Assembly: GCA_052093225.1 (NCBI GenBank)
Contig: JBQDDG010000013.1
Coordinates: forward strand, 1 to 64,000
Length of the DNA stretch: 64,000 bases
Source of the DNA: JB111 sp052093225
GTDB lineage: Bacteria > Actinomycetota > Actinomycetes > Actinomycetales > Actinomycetaceae
Reading direction: 5' to 3'
The notes under the pieces are model-generated. The model did not search any database. It was not told where the DNA came from and saw nothing but the letters and a program-made list of their open reading frames with translations. Positions 32,970 to 42,100 of the stretch are shown piece after piece. The position numbers and the translations under genes are program-made. Position 1 is the stretch's first letter; each line of letters begins with the position of its first letter.

Positions 32970-34307
32970 ATGGACCGCCAGCAGGAGTTCGTGCTTCGCA
33001 CGGTCGAGGAACGCGACATCCGGTTCATCCGGTTGTGGTTCACCGACGTCCTCGGCACGCTGAAGTCCGTGGCCATCGCGCCGGCCGAGCTCGAGAGCGC
33101 CTTCGAGGAGGGCATCGGCTTCGACGGCTCGGCGATCGAGGGCCTCACGCGTGTGTTCGAGTCGGACATGCTCGTCCGGCCCGACCCGACCACCTTCCAG
33201 GTCCTCCCGTGGCGCAGCGAGCACCACGGCGTCGCCCGGATGTTCTGCGACGTCCTCACCCCGGGCGGCGAGCCTGCCCGCTCGGACCCGCGCAACGTGC
33301 TCGCGCGCGCCGTCGAGCAGGCGGCCCGCGCCGGATTCACGCCGTACGTCCACCCGGAGATCGAGTTCTACCTGTTCGACGAGATCACGGACCCGGCCGC
33401 GACCCTCGTCCCCGCGGACCGGGCCGGCTACTTCGACCACGTGGCCCGCGGCACGAGCCACGACTTCCGGCGCGAGGCCATCACCACGCTCGAGGAGATG
33501 GGCATCCCGGTGGAGTTCTCCCACCACGAGGGCGGCCCCGGCCAGAACGAGATCGATCTCCGCTTCGCCGACGCCCTGTCGATGGCCGACAACGTGATGA
33601 CGTTCCGGACCGTCATCAAGGAGGTCGCCATGCGGCAGGGGATGACCGCGACCTTCATGCCCAAGCCCATGCCCGGCCACCCCGGCTCCGGCATGCACAC
33701 GCACTTCTCGTTCTTCGAGGGCGACACCAACGCGTTCTACGACCCCTCCGGCGAGTACCAGCTCTCGGCGACCGGCCGCCGCTTCATCGCCGGCGTCCTG
33801 CGGCACGCCCGCGAGATCGCCGCGATCACCAACCAGTACGTCAACTCCTACAAGCGCCTGTGGGGCGGCGGTGAGGCGCCGAGCTACGTGAGCTGGGGGC
33901 ACAACAACCGCTCCGCGCTCCTGCGGGTCCCCGGCTACAAGCCCGGGAAGTCGCAGTCGAGCCGCGTGGAGTTCCGTGCGCTCGACGCCGCGGCCAACCC
34001 CTACCTCGCCTTCGCCGTCATCATCCGAGCCGGCCTCAAGGGCATCGAGGAGGGCTACGACCTGCCCGACCCGGCCGACACCGACGTCTCGGTGCTCACG
34101 CGCGGCGAGCGGCGCGCGCTCGGCATCGTCTCCCTGCCGGCCTCGCTCGCCGAGGCGGTCGACGTGATGGAGAGCTCCGAGCTGGTGGCCGAGACACTGG
34201 GGGAGGAGACCTTCGACTTCGTCGTGCGCAACAAGCACGAGGAGTGGGAGTCCTACCGCGACCAGGTCACCCCGTACGAGCTCGCCCAGTTCATCCCGTC
34301 GCACTGA
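32970..34307 (+). CDS. Glutamine synthetase, GlnA2-type
   Basis: A 445-residue class I glutamine synthetase (glutamate + ammonia + ATP to glutamine). Family motifs: FTDVLGTLKSVAI, GIGFDGSAIEGLTRVFESDM, EFYLFDE, FMPKPMPGHPGSGMHTHFSF (ATP/ammonia site) and LDAAANPYLAFA. The residue region around the adenylylation tyrosine of GlnA1-type enzymes (ELPPEE) is replaced by EGYDLPDPADTDVSVL, so it is probably not controlled by GlnE at that site. By position it matches M. tuberculosis glnA2 (Rv2222c), beside glnE. GGAGGAGGC precedes the ATG. Note the paralogue glnA1 at 40507-41931. Confidence 0.92.
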   Translation: MDRQQEFVLRTVEERDIRFIRLWFTDVLGTLKSVAIAPAELESAFEEGIGFDGSAIEGLTRVFESDMLVRPDPTTFQVLPWRSEHHGVARMFCDVLTPGGEPARSDPRNVLARAVEQAARAGFTPYVHPEIEFYLFDEITDPAATLVPADRAGYFDHVARGTSHDFRREAITTLEEMGIPVEFSHHEGGPGQNEIDLRFADALSMADNVMTFRTVIKEVAMRQGMTATFMPKPMPGHPGSGMHTHFSFFEGDTNAFYDPSGEYQLSATGRRFIAGVLRHAREIAAITNQYVNSYKRLWGGGEAPSYVSWGHNNRSALLRVPGYKPGKSQSSRVEFRALDAAANPYLAFAVIIRAGLKGIEEGYDLPDPADTDVSVLTRGERRALGIVSLPASLAEAVDVMESSELVAETLGEETFDFVVRNKHEEWESYRDQVTPYELAQFIPSH

Positions 34308-34323
34308 CGGCCCGGTCGCACTG

Positions 34324-37300
34324 ATGTCCCGCGGGCGGATCGTCTCCCGGTCCACACGGCTGCGCCGGGTCGGCATCCACGACCCGCGCCGCGCCGAGTC
34401 GCTCCTCGACGACCCGGTGCTCGCCCCGTTCCTGGACGACGACGCCACCGACCGGCTCCTCGGCCACCTGGCGCGGGCCGGCAACCCGGACCACGCCCTG
34501 CTCACGCTCGTCCGGATCGCGGAACGGGCCACCGAGACGGGCGAGGTCGACGCCCTGCGCACCGCTCTTCTCGACGACGACGTGGCGCTGCGGCGTCTCG
34601 TCCGGGTCGTCGGGGCCTCCCGGCCGCTCGGTGACTCACTCGTCACCCGGCCCGGCGACGTCGCCTGCCTCCACGACCGCCACGGCGAGGTCCCGGTCCT
34701 GCTCCTCACCCCCCGCGACGAGCGCGCCAAGGCGCTCCGGGCCGTGGGTGCCGACCCGGACGCCGCCAACCCCGTCGCGACGGTCACGGGCGAGGAGGGG
34801 GTGGCCGTCCTGCGCCACACCTACCGCCGCCGCCTGCTCGAGATCGCCGCCGCCGACCTCACGAGCGAGGACCCGCTCGAGGAGCTCCCGCTCGTGGCCG
34901 CCGCGATCGCCGACATCGTCGCCGGCGCCCTCGACGCCGCGCTCGCCGTCGCCCGTGCCGACCTCGCGGACCACGGGCGCGGCGTCCGCCTCGCCGTCCT
35001 CGGCATGGGCAAGACCGGCGGCCGGGAGATCAACTACATCTCCGACGTCGACGTGGTCTACGTGGCCGAGCCCGAGCTGGACGCGGACGGCACCCCCGTC
35101 GTCGACGAGGAGACCACCGTCGAGGTGGCCACCCGCCTGGCCGCCTCCCTCGCCGAGGCGGTCGGCGGCGTCGGCAGCGAGCCGGCGCTCTGGCCCCTCG
35201 ATGCCAACCTGCGCCCGGAGGGCCAGGACGGCCCGCTCGTGCGCACCCTCGCCAGCCACGTCTCCTACTACGAGAGCTGGGCCAAGGGCTGGGAGTTCCA
35301 GGCGCTGCTCAAGGCCCGGCCGGTCGCCGGCGACCTCGCGCTCGGCGAGCAGTACTGCGAGGCGCTGGCCCCGCTCGTCTGGTCGGCGGCGTCGCGGGAG
35401 AACTTCGTCGAGGAGTCGCAGAAGATGCGCCGCCGCGTCGAGGCCCACGTCCCCGCGAAGCACGCCGCCCGCCAGCTCAAGCTCGGCAAGGGCGGCCTGC
35501 GCGACGTCGAGTTCACCGTCCAGCTCCTCCAGCTCGTCCACGGCCGCACCGACGACACCCTGCGCTCGCGCACCACCCTCGACGCGTTGGGTGCCCTGGC
35601 CGACGGCGGGTACGTCGCCCGCACCGACGCCGCCACCCTCGACCACCACTACCGGTTCCTCCGCCTCCTCGAGCACCGCATGCAGCTGTGGCGCCTCCAC
35701 CGCATCCAGGTGGTCCCGAGCTCCGCGGCCGACCTCGAGATCCTCGGCCGCGGCTTCGGCGCGGGGTCGATCACCACGGGCGAGGCCCTCGAGCGCGAGT
35801 GGCGCACCGTCGCCCGCGAGGTGCGGCGCCTGCACGAGGAGATCTACTACCGACCGCTGCTGCCTGCGACGGCCCGGCTCTCGCCCGACGAGGCCTCGTT
35901 GCGGCCCGCCGCCGCAGAGGCGCGCATGGAGGTCATCGGCTTCAAGGACCCCAAGGGCTCGCTCCGGCACATCGCCGCCCTCACCGAGGGCGTCTCGCGC
36001 CGCGCCACGATCCAGCGTCAGCTCCTGCCGGTGATGATCGGGTGGTTCGCCGACGCCCCGATGCCCGACGTCGGGCTCCTCGCCTTCCGCAAGCTGTCCG
36101 AGGAGATCGGCGCCACGCACTGGTACCTGGCGCTCCTGCGGGACTCCTCGGCCGCCGCGGAGGCCCTCGCCACCGTGCTGGCGACCTCCCGGTACGTCGG
36201 CGACCTCCTCCTCCAGCTGCCCGAGGCCGTCAAGTGGCTCGACGGCGACGAGGGCCTCGCGCCGCGCCGCCGCGAGGACCTCGCGGAGGAGATCGACGCG
36301 ATGCTGCGCCGTCGCCACGGCAGCGACCCCGAGGAGGCAGTGGGGCAGGCGCGCTACCTGCGCCGGCGCGAGACCACGCGCGCCGCGATCGCGCACATCC
36401 TCGACCGTGCCCCGCGCTCGCGGCGCCGCGAGTTGGCCGACGTGGCCGACCTGTCGATCGAGGCGGCCGTGCGCGTGGCCGCGGTCGAGGCGACGCGCCG
36501 CGCGGGCCTGGACGAGGCGCCCGGCGAGATCCTCGTCGTCGCCATGGGCCGGCTCGGGGGCCGAGAGGTCGGGTACTCCTCCGATGCCGACGTGATGTTT
36601 GTCCACGACCCGAGCCCCGGGGCCGACCCGGAGGTGGCGGGAGCGTGGGCGCTCGACGTCGCCCGGTCCGTGCAGGACCTCCTCGGCGCCACGAGCGACG
36701 AGCCCGCGCTCCCCGTCGACGCCGACCTGCGGCCCGAGGGCCGCTCCGGGCCGCTCGTGCGCACCCTCGCCTCCTACACCGAGTACTACGAGGGCTGGTC
36801 TGAGGTGTGGGAGCGCCAGGCGCTGCTGCGGGCACGTCCCGCCGCCGGGTCGGCCGTGCTCGGCGAGCGGTTCATGGCGCTCGTCGATCCCCTGCGGTAC
36901 GTCCCCGGGGGCGTCGGTGACGCGGCGGAGCGGGAGATCCGCCGGATCAAGGGCCGCGTCGAGCAGGAGAGGATGCCGCGCGGCGTGCCGCCGAACCGGC
37001 ATCTCAAGCTCGGTCCGGGCGCCCTCGCCGACGTCGAGTGGACCGTCCAGCTCTGGCAGCTCCGGCACGCGGGGGACGTGCCCGCGCTACGGGTGACGGG
37101 GACGGAGGAGGCGCTCGACGCGCTGCGCGAGGCGGGGCTCGTCGGCGACACCGATGCCGAGACCCTGCGGCACGCCTGGACGCTCGCCGGTCAGGTCCGC
37201 GACGCCGTCGTCCAGGTCTCCGGGCGTACGACGGGACCGAAGGTCGACGTCCTGCCCCACGGCGTCGAGCAGCTCGAGACGGTCGCACGCATGCTCGGCT

Positions 37301-37392
37301 ACCCAGCCGGGCAACGGCAGGACCTCGAGGAGGACTACCTGCGGGCGGTGCGCCGCTCCCGCGCCGTCGTCGAGCGGCTCTTCTGGGAGTAG
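34324..37392 (+). CDS. glnE: Glutamine synthetase adenylyltransferase/deadenylase
   Basis: A 1022-residue bifunctional GlnE. Two nucleotidyltransferase domains are visible: the N-terminal deadenylylase-type core GMGKTGGREINYISDVDVVY near 220-240 and the C-terminal adenylylase-type core AMGRLGGREVGYSSDADVMF near 740-760. Each domain is followed by WPLDANLRPEG or PVDADLRPEG with LVRTLASHVSYYE. It regulates glutamine synthetase by attaching or removing AMP on a tyrosine. It follows the glnA2-type gene by 16 bases. The full length indicates an intact protein. Confidence 0.95.
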   Translation: MSRGRIVSRSTRLRRVGIHDPRRAESLLDDPVLAPFLDDDATDRLLGHLARAGNPDHALLTLVRIAERATETGEVDALRTALLDDDVALRRLVRVVGASRPLGDSLVTRPGDVACLHDRHGEVPVLLLTPRDERAKALRAVGADPDAANPVATVTGEEGVAVLRHTYRRRLLEIAAADLTSEDPLEELPLVAAAIADIVAGALDAALAVARADLADHGRGVRLAVLGMGKTGGREINYISDVDVVYVAEPELDADGTPVVDEETTVEVATRLAASLAEAVGGVGSEPALWPLDANLRPEGQDGPLVRTLASHVSYYESWAKGWEFQALLKARPVAGDLALGEQYCEALAPLVWSAASRENFVEESQKMRRRVEAHVPAKHAARQLKLGKGGLRDVEFTVQLLQLVHGRTDDTLRSRTTLDALGALADGGYVARTDAATLDHHYRFLRLLEHRMQLWRLHRIQVVPSSAADLEILGRGFGAGSITTGEALEREWRTVAREVRRLHEEIYYRPLLPATARLSPDEASLRPAAAEARMEVIGFKDPKGSLRHIAALTEGVSRRATIQRQLLPVMIGWFADAPMPDVGLLAFRKLSEEIGATHWYLALLRDSSAAAEALATVLATSRYVGDLLLQLPEAVKWLDGDEGLAPRRREDLAEEIDAMLRRRHGSDPEEAVGQARYLRRRETTRAAIAHILDRAPRSRRRELADVADLSIEAAVRVAAVEATRRAGLDEAPGEILVVAMGRLGGREVGYSSDADVMFVHDPSPGADPEVAGAWALDVARSVQDLLGATSDEPALPVDADLRPEGRSGPLVRTLASYTEYYEGWSEVWERQALLRARPAAGSAVLGERFMALVDPLRYVPGGVGDAAEREIRRIKGRVEQERMPRGVPPNRHLKLGPGALADVEWTVQLWQLRHAGDVPALRVTGTEEALDALREAGLVGDTDAETLRHAWTLAGQVRDAVVQVSGRTTGPKVDVLPHGVEQLETVARMLGYPAGQRQDLEEDYLRAVRRSRAVVERLFWE

Positions 37393-37475
37393 CGGGCGCT
37401 CAGCCGCCACGCCGTGGGCGGCGACGGTGCGGCCGGCCACAGCGCGCCGCCTCGCCACCTGGGACAATGACGGGC

Positions 37476-38210
37476 ATGCGGCTCATCCTCGTCAGGCACG
37501 GTCAGACCCACTCCAACGTCTCCCACGCGATCGACACCGAGGCGCCGGGGGCCGACCTCACCGAGCTGGGGCGCCGGCAGGCGGAGGCGCTCGTGCCCGA
37601 GCTGGCGCGCGAGGAGATCGAGTCGATCTGGGTCTCCCACCTCGTGCGCACCCACCAGACCGCCGCACCGTTGGCGGAGGCACTGGGCCTGACGCCCGTC
37701 GAGCGTGAGGGCCTGCGGGAGATCATCGCCGGCGACCTCGAGATGAAGAACGGCGACGACGACGTCCGCGCCTATCTCGCGGGGATCATGCGCTGGACAG
37801 AGGAGCCGGACAGCCGCCTCCCCGGTGCCGAGTCCGGCCGCGAGGTGATGGCCAGGTACAACGGCGTCATCGACGAGATCGTGGCGACGGGGCAGAAGAC
37901 GGCGCTCGTCGTCTCCCACGGCGCCGTCATCGTCACGTGGGCGGCGGCGACCGTCGAGGTGCCGCGTGAGTTCCTCGGCCGCTCGATCTCGAACACCGGT
38001 GTCGTCATCGTCGAGGGGGACCCGGAGCGTGGCTGGCAGCTCGTGCGCTGGGAGTCCCACGCGCTCGGCGGTCCGGAGGTGTCGGACGAGGCCCACGACG
38101 GTCCGGCCGGCTACCCGGACGAGCTGCACACCGACTCGCTCGCGGTGGCCGGGAGCGGCTACCGGGGCGACGGCAGCGACGCCGTCGACGAGCGCGGCGC
38201 CAACGACTGA
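37476..38210 (+). CDS. Histidine phosphatase family protein
   Basis: A 244-residue histidine phosphatase. The N-terminal catalytic motif is RLILVRHGQTHSN, with the second active-site histidine in ALVVSHGAVIV. SHLVRTHQTAAPLAEALGL and the region LREIIAGDLEMKNGDD are typical of phosphoglycerate mutase-like phosphatases. Substrate not predictable. GACAAT with a 7-base spacer precedes the ATG, so a leaderless transcript is possible. About 83 bases separate it from glnE. The end of the protein (residues 220-244) is polar and probably disordered. Confidence 0.9.
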   Translation: MRLILVRHGQTHSNVSHAIDTEAPGADLTELGRRQAEALVPELAREEIESIWVSHLVRTHQTAAPLAEALGLTPVEREGLREIIAGDLEMKNGDDDVRAYLAGIMRWTEEPDSRLPGAESGREVMARYNGVIDEIVATGQKTALVVSHGAVIVTWAAATVEVPREFLGRSISNTGVVIVEGDPERGWQLVRWESHALGGPEVSDEAHDGPAGYPDELHTDSLAVAGSGYRGDGSDAVDERGAND

Positions 38211-38242
38211 TCCCGCGGGGCGACCAGCTGAACACGTGGGGG

Positions 38243-38330
38243 CTGACCGGTCCCGCGGGGCGACTGGTCCCGCCCGCGCTGACCGGTCCCGCGGGGCGAC
38301 TGGTCCCGCCCGCGCTGACCGGCCCCGCGG
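38243..38330. repeat. 36-bp tandem repeat
   Basis: Two complete 36-base units at 38243-38278 and 38279-38314 and a third partial copy. Each contains CTGACCGGTCCCGCGGGGCG followed by ACTGGTCCCGCCCGCG. Located between the convergent phosphatase and DUF981 genes. Confidence 0.85.
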
Positions 38331-38387
38331 CGCCCCTGGGTGATACACCGGGCGCCGGCGACCGCCGCAGCGGCCGCCGGCGGTGCG

Positions 38388-39077
38388 TCACCAGCGGTAG
38401 TTCGTGCCGTACGCGAAGTTCGTGTACATGCCGATGTGCGTGTAGAAGTTCATCGCACCGAACAGCAGCAGCGCGATGCCGCCGAGCAGGAACGCCCAGT
38501 ACGCCACCTTCAGCAGGCCGGGCTTCTCGACGAGGTAGGCGATCGCGAAGAGCAGCGCGCCGACGGCGATGAGGCCCCACAGGCCACCGAGGAACAGCGC
38601 CTCGATCCAGGGAAGGTGGCCGAAACGACCGGTGATCGGCTCCTCGGGCGGGGCGGCACCGAGCTGGAAGCGCACGAACGTCACCGCGAGCACGGCCATG
38701 CCGAGGCCGAGCGCCCCGACGAAGATGCTCACCGGCTTGAACCCGCGCAGGGCGGCGGCGCCGGCGGGGGCTGCGTCACCGGCGAAGAGGCTGCGGTGGC
38801 GCCACAGGTACACGGCGGCGAAGAGGAGCAGCGCGCCGAACCCGGCGGCCGGCTGACCGAAGGCGATGTTGTAGTACTCGAACCCGGGCTCCTGGTAGGG
38901 CCAGGTCAGCGTGAGGTGAAGGCCGGTGACGAGCAGCAGGAGACCGGTGACGCCGAAGAACGCGGCCCACCCCTCGCTGTCGATCGACTTCGACCGGATG
39001 AGGTTGCCCAGGAACAGGGCGAACCCGATGAGACCCGCTCCCGCCGTGATGGCGATGAGCTCGTTGTAGACGACCAT
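38388..39077 (-). CDS. DUF981 family membrane protein
   Basis: A 229-residue protein with about seven hydrophobic segments (ITAGAGLIGFALFLGNLI, AFFGVTGLLLLVTGLHLTL, GALLLFAAVYLW, ALGLGMAVLAVTFVRF, GLIAVGALLFAIAYL, AFLLGGIALLLFGAMN) and short loops. The EYYNIAFGQPAAGFGALLL segment is characteristic of DUF981 proteins, which are of unknown function. AAGGAAGG lies 8 bases before the ATG at 39077. TATACT at 39242-39247 on the minus strand is a possible -10 promoter element about 165 bases upstream. Confidence 0.8.
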   Translation of the reverse strand: MVVYNELIAITAGAGLIGFALFLGNLIRSKSIDSEGWAAFFGVTGLLLLVTGLHLTLTWPYQEPGFEYYNIAFGQPAAGFGALLLFAAVYLWRHRSLFAGDAAPAGAAALRGFKPVSIFVGALGLGMAVLAVTFVRFQLGAAPPEEPITGRFGHLPWIEALFLGGLWGLIAVGALLFAIAYLVEKPGLLKVAYWAFLLGGIALLLFGAMNFYTHIGMYTNFAYGTNYRW

Positions 39078-39272
39078 GCCGCCCACCTTCCTTGTTCAGA
39101 TGTCCCGCGCGCGGCGACGGGGGCGTGCTGCGCGACGGGGGAGCGGTGAGGCTCCCGAACAGGAAGAACGCACCCTTCGCACGAATATTCCCGACGGCGG
39201 ACGGCCAGAAGCGCGTCACGTCAGAGGGGCGCGGCGCGGGCAGTATAAGCACACAGCGCGTAGGCAGCGCGA

Positions 39273-39306
39273 GACGGCGGAGCCCGGGAGGGTGGGCTCC
39301 GCCGTC
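39273..39306 (-). terminator. Hairpin terminator of the alcohol dehydrogenase gene
   Basis: A perfect 13-base-pair stem (39273-39285 with 39294-39306) and an 8-base loop, 22 bases after the stop codon at 39329 on the minus strand. No U-run. Confidence 0.7.
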
Positions 39307-39328
39307 GTTCGCGCGAGGGGGCCCGGGG

Positions 39329-40360
39329 CTAGGGGACGAGGATGCCGCGGCCGACGAGCCGGCCGTTGTCGAGGTCGTCGATGGCCCGGCCGACGTCGGC
39401 GAGGTCGTAGACCGAGGTGTGCAGCGAGATCCTGCCTTCGGCGGTGAGGACCATGAGCTGGACGAGGTCCTCGTACGTGCCGACGAGGTTGCCGATGACG
39501 TTGATCTCGCGCGAGATGATGCTGATCGTCTCGAGGTTGACGGTGCCGCCGTAGCCGATGACGTAGTAGTCGCCCTGGTTGCGGATGAGGTTCGGCCCGA
39601 GCAGCTCCATGCCCTGCTCCGCGACGAAGTCGAGGACCACGTGGGCGCCGCCGCCCGTGATGTCGTGGACCTGTTTGACCACGGCGTCGGTGTCCGACGT
39701 GCTGAGCACCGTGTGGTGCGCGCCGAGACCCTTCGCGAGCTCGAGGGCCGCCTCCGACCTGTCGACCACGGTGATCCGGGCCGCCGTGAGGGCGAGCAGC
39801 GACTGGATCCCGATGTGACCGAGACCACCGGAGCCGACGACGACGACGTGCGTCCCCGGGTGCAGGCGTGGGACCGCCTTGCGCGCCGCGTGGTACGCGG
39901 TGAGCCCGGCGTCCGCGAGGGCGGCGATGTCCTTCGGCTGCAGCGAGGTGTCGAGCTTCACCACCGCGCGGGCGTTGGTGAGCATGTACTCGGCCATCCC
40001 GCCCTCCGCGTTGAGGCCGGGGAACGAGGCGTTCTCGCAGTGCGAGTCGTTGCCGATGCGGCACTCGGAGCACAGGCCGCACGTGACGAGCGGGTGCATG
40101 ATCACGGTGTCACCGACCGCCACGTTCGTCACTGCGGGCCCGACGGCGTGCACCCAGCCGGAGTTCTCGTGGCCGAGGATGTAGGGGAGCGTGGGGTTCT
40201 GGATCGGGTCCCACTGCCCCTCGATGATGTGCAGGTCGGTGCGACACAGGCCGGCCGCCCCGATCTTGACGACCACGTCCCAGGGCCCGGTGACCTCGGG
40301 CTCGGGGACGTCGTCCACGGTGGGCATCTCGTGGTAGGCGTGCAGGCGGACGGCCTTCAT
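39329..40360 (-). CDS. NAD(P)-dependent zinc alcohol dehydrogenase
   Basis: A 343-residue medium-chain zinc alcohol dehydrogenase. Catalytic zinc ligands Cys39 (GLCRTDLH) and His64-Glu65 (GHEN) are visible; the structural zinc cysteines are Cys94, 97, 100 and 108 (TCGLCSECRIGNDSHC). The Rossmann motif is VVVVGSGGLGHIGIQSLLAL, followed by VVDRSEAAL, which suggests NAD. It likely oxidises primary or secondary alcohols or reduces aldehydes; the substrate is not predictable. It lies downstream of glnA1 on the same strand, but a strong terminator separates them. Its own hairpin follows. Confidence 0.93.
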   Translation of the reverse strand: MKAVRLHAYHEMPTVDDVPEPEVTGPWDVVVKIGAAGLCRTDLHIIEGQWDPIQNPTLPYILGHENSGWVHAVGPAVTNVAVGDTVIMHPLVTCGLCSECRIGNDSHCENASFPGLNAEGGMAEYMLTNARAVVKLDTSLQPKDIAALADAGLTAYHAARKAVPRLHPGTHVVVVGSGGLGHIGIQSLLALTAARITVVDRSEAALELAKGLGAHHTVLSTSDTDAVVKQVHDITGGGAHVVLDFVAEQGMELLGPNLIRNQGDYYVIGYGGTVNLETISIISREINVIGNLVGTYEDLVQLMVLTAEGRISLHTSVYDLADVGRAIDDLDNGRLVGRGILVP

Positions 40361-40437
40361 GGTGGCGCACCTTTCGTCGGCGTTGACGGGAAGCGTCCGC
40401 TCAAACTATGGCCGGACGTGGTGCTGCACAAGTGGGG

Positions 40438-40487
40438 ACGACGACGGCCCCCGCCCTGCGTACGCGGGGCGGGGGCCGTCGTCGTCG
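40438..40487 (-). terminator. Strong hairpin terminator of glnA1
   Basis: A perfect 20-base-pair GC-rich stem (40438-40457 with 40468-40487) and a 10-base loop, starting 20 bases after the glnA1 stop at 40507. It isolates glnA1 from the alcohol dehydrogenase gene downstream. Confidence 0.8.
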
Positions 40488-40506
40488 GCCGACCGGGGTC
40501 AGCGGC

Positions 40507-41931
40507 TCACAGGTCGTAGTACAGCTCGAACTCGTGGGGGTGCGGGCGCAGCCGGATCGGGTCGATCTCGTGGGTGCGCTTGTAGTCGATCCAGGTCTCG
40601 ATGAGCTCCGAGGTGAAGACGTCGCCCTCGGTGAGGTAGTCGTTGTCCGCCTCGAGCGCCCGCAGCGCGTCGGACAGCGACTCAGGGACCTGCTGGATCT
40701 CGGCGTGCTCCTCGGGCGGGAGCTCGTAGAGGTCCTTGTCGATCGGCTCGGGCGGCTCGATGCGGTTCTTCACGCCGTCGATCCCTGCCATGAGCATCGC
40801 CGAGAAGGCGAGGTAGGGGTTCGAGCTGGGGTCCGGCACGCGGAACTCCACGCGCTTGGCCTTCGCGGACGCCCCGGTGACGGGGATGCGGATGCACGCC
40901 GAGCGGTTGCGCGCCGAGTAGACGAGGTTGACCGGCGCCTCGTAGCCGGGCACGAGCCGGTGGTAGGAGTTGAGCGTCGGGTTGGTGAACGCGAGCAGCG
41001 ACGGCGCGTGGTGCAGCAGGCCGCCGATGTACCAGCGCGCCATGTCCGAGAGCCCGCCGTAGCCCTGCTCGTCGTAGAACAGTGGCTCGCCGTCCTTCCA
41101 CAGCGACTGGTGGCAGTGCATGCCCGAACCGTTGTCCCCGAACAGCGGCTTGGGCATGAACGTGGCCGAGCGGCCGTGCTCCCACGCCAGGTTCTTGACG
41201 ACGTACTTGAACTTCATCACGTCGTCGGCGGCGGCGCGCAGCGAGTCGAACCGGTAGTTGATCTCCTGCTGGCCGGCCGTGCCCACCTCGTGGTGCGCGC
41301 GCTCGACCTTGAGGCCGACCTCGCTCATCACGCGGACCATCTCGTCGCGCAGGTCGGCGAAGTGGTCGTTCGGCGAGACGGGGAAGTAGCCGCCCTTGAA
41401 CCGGGTCTTGTACCCGAGGTTGCCGCCCTCCTCCTTGCGGCCGGTGTTCCACGCGGCCTCCTCGGAGTCGATGTGGTAGAAGCTCGACTGGGCCGAGGTC
41501 TGGAACCGCACGTCGTCGAAGAGGTAGAACTCCGCCTCGGCGCCGAAGAAGGCGGTGTCGGCGATGCCGGTCGAGCGGAGATAGGCCTCGGCCTTCGAGG
41601 CGACGGTGCGCGGGTCGCGGTCGTAGGCCTGTGAGGTGAAGGGGTCGACGATCGCGAAGTTGAGCACGAGCGTCTTCTGCGCGCGGAACGGGTCGATGAA
41701 GGCCGACCCGATGTCCGGCACGAGCTTCATGTCGGACTCGTGGATCGCGGTGAACCCGCGGATCGAGGAGCCGTCGAACATGAGGCCGTCCGTGAAGGCG
41801 TCCTCGTCGAACGTCTCGACGGGGATGTTGAAGTGCTGCATCACCCCTGGCAGGTCGCAGAACCGGACGTCGACGAACTTCACGTCCTCGTTGCGCGTGT
41901 AGGCGATCGCCTCTTCGGGGGTTGAGAACAT
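40507..41931 (-). CDS. glnA: Glutamine synthetase, type I (class I-beta)
   Basis: A 474-residue GlnA1-type enzyme, the main route of ammonia assimilation into glutamine. Motifs: FTDGLMFDGSSIRGFTAI, EAEFYLFDD, FMPKPLFGDNGSGMHCHQSL, NPTLNSYHRLVPGYEAPVNL and KRVEFRVPDPSSNPYLAF. The adenylylation tyrosine is present in DKDLYELPPEEHAEI, so the enzyme is a target of the GlnE at 34324-37392. GAGGAG stands 8 bases before the ATG. A GlnR-like pair of half-sites lies about 90-105 bases upstream. It is monocistronic: a strong terminator follows. Confidence 0.97.
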   Translation of the reverse strand: MFSTPEEAIAYTRNEDVKFVDVRFCDLPGVMQHFNIPVETFDEDAFTDGLMFDGSSIRGFTAIHESDMKLVPDIGSAFIDPFRAQKTLVLNFAIVDPFTSQAYDRDPRTVASKAEAYLRSTGIADTAFFGAEAEFYLFDDVRFQTSAQSSFYHIDSEEAAWNTGRKEEGGNLGYKTRFKGGYFPVSPNDHFADLRDEMVRVMSEVGLKVERAHHEVGTAGQQEINYRFDSLRAAADDVMKFKYVVKNLAWEHGRSATFMPKPLFGDNGSGMHCHQSLWKDGEPLFYDEQGYGGLSDMARWYIGGLLHHAPSLLAFTNPTLNSYHRLVPGYEAPVNLVYSARNRSACIRIPVTGASAKAKRVEFRVPDPSSNPYLAFSAMLMAGIDGVKNRIEPPEPIDKDLYELPPEEHAEIQQVPESLSDALRALEADNDYLTEGDVFTSELIETWIDYKRTHEIDPIRLRPHPHEFELYYDL

Positions 41932-42021
41932 CCGTGACTCCTCGTTCGCGTGCACCGGCCGGGGCCGGCCGGTCGTGTCAGACGTTAGACCCGAGGAGTT
42001 TCCCTGCCGTCTCCCGAGCGT

Positions 42022-42037
42022 GTCGGCCATGTTACGG
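42022..42037. promoter_or_regulatory. Possible GlnR-type half-sites upstream of glnA1
   Basis: Read on the minus strand, GTAAC-(6 bases)-GACAC resembles one unit of the actinobacterial GlnR box (GTnAC-n6-GnAAC). It is about 90-105 bases upstream of the glnA1 start. Only one unit is convincing, so the call is tentative. Confidence 0.3.
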
Positions 42038-42100
42038 GGACCACCTCGAACTGCCGCGGCCCCGCGCCTGCGGTGGGACGCCCGCGCCTACGATGGACCG

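Noticed and set aside
30402..34820. 1472-codon minus-strand frame reaching far upstream of panB
   Set aside because: Only the last 274 codons match PanB. The remainder is antisense to glnA2, glnE and out of frame with nadE.
38243..38330. Possible CRISPR array
   Set aside because: Units are contiguous 36-base copies without spacers, and no cas genes are present in the window. The same applies to the other tandem arrays.
39178..39195. AT-rich GAATATTC-type palindrome as an FNR/Fur site
   Set aside because: The AATATT core is only six bases and no flanking half-sites match a known consensus.
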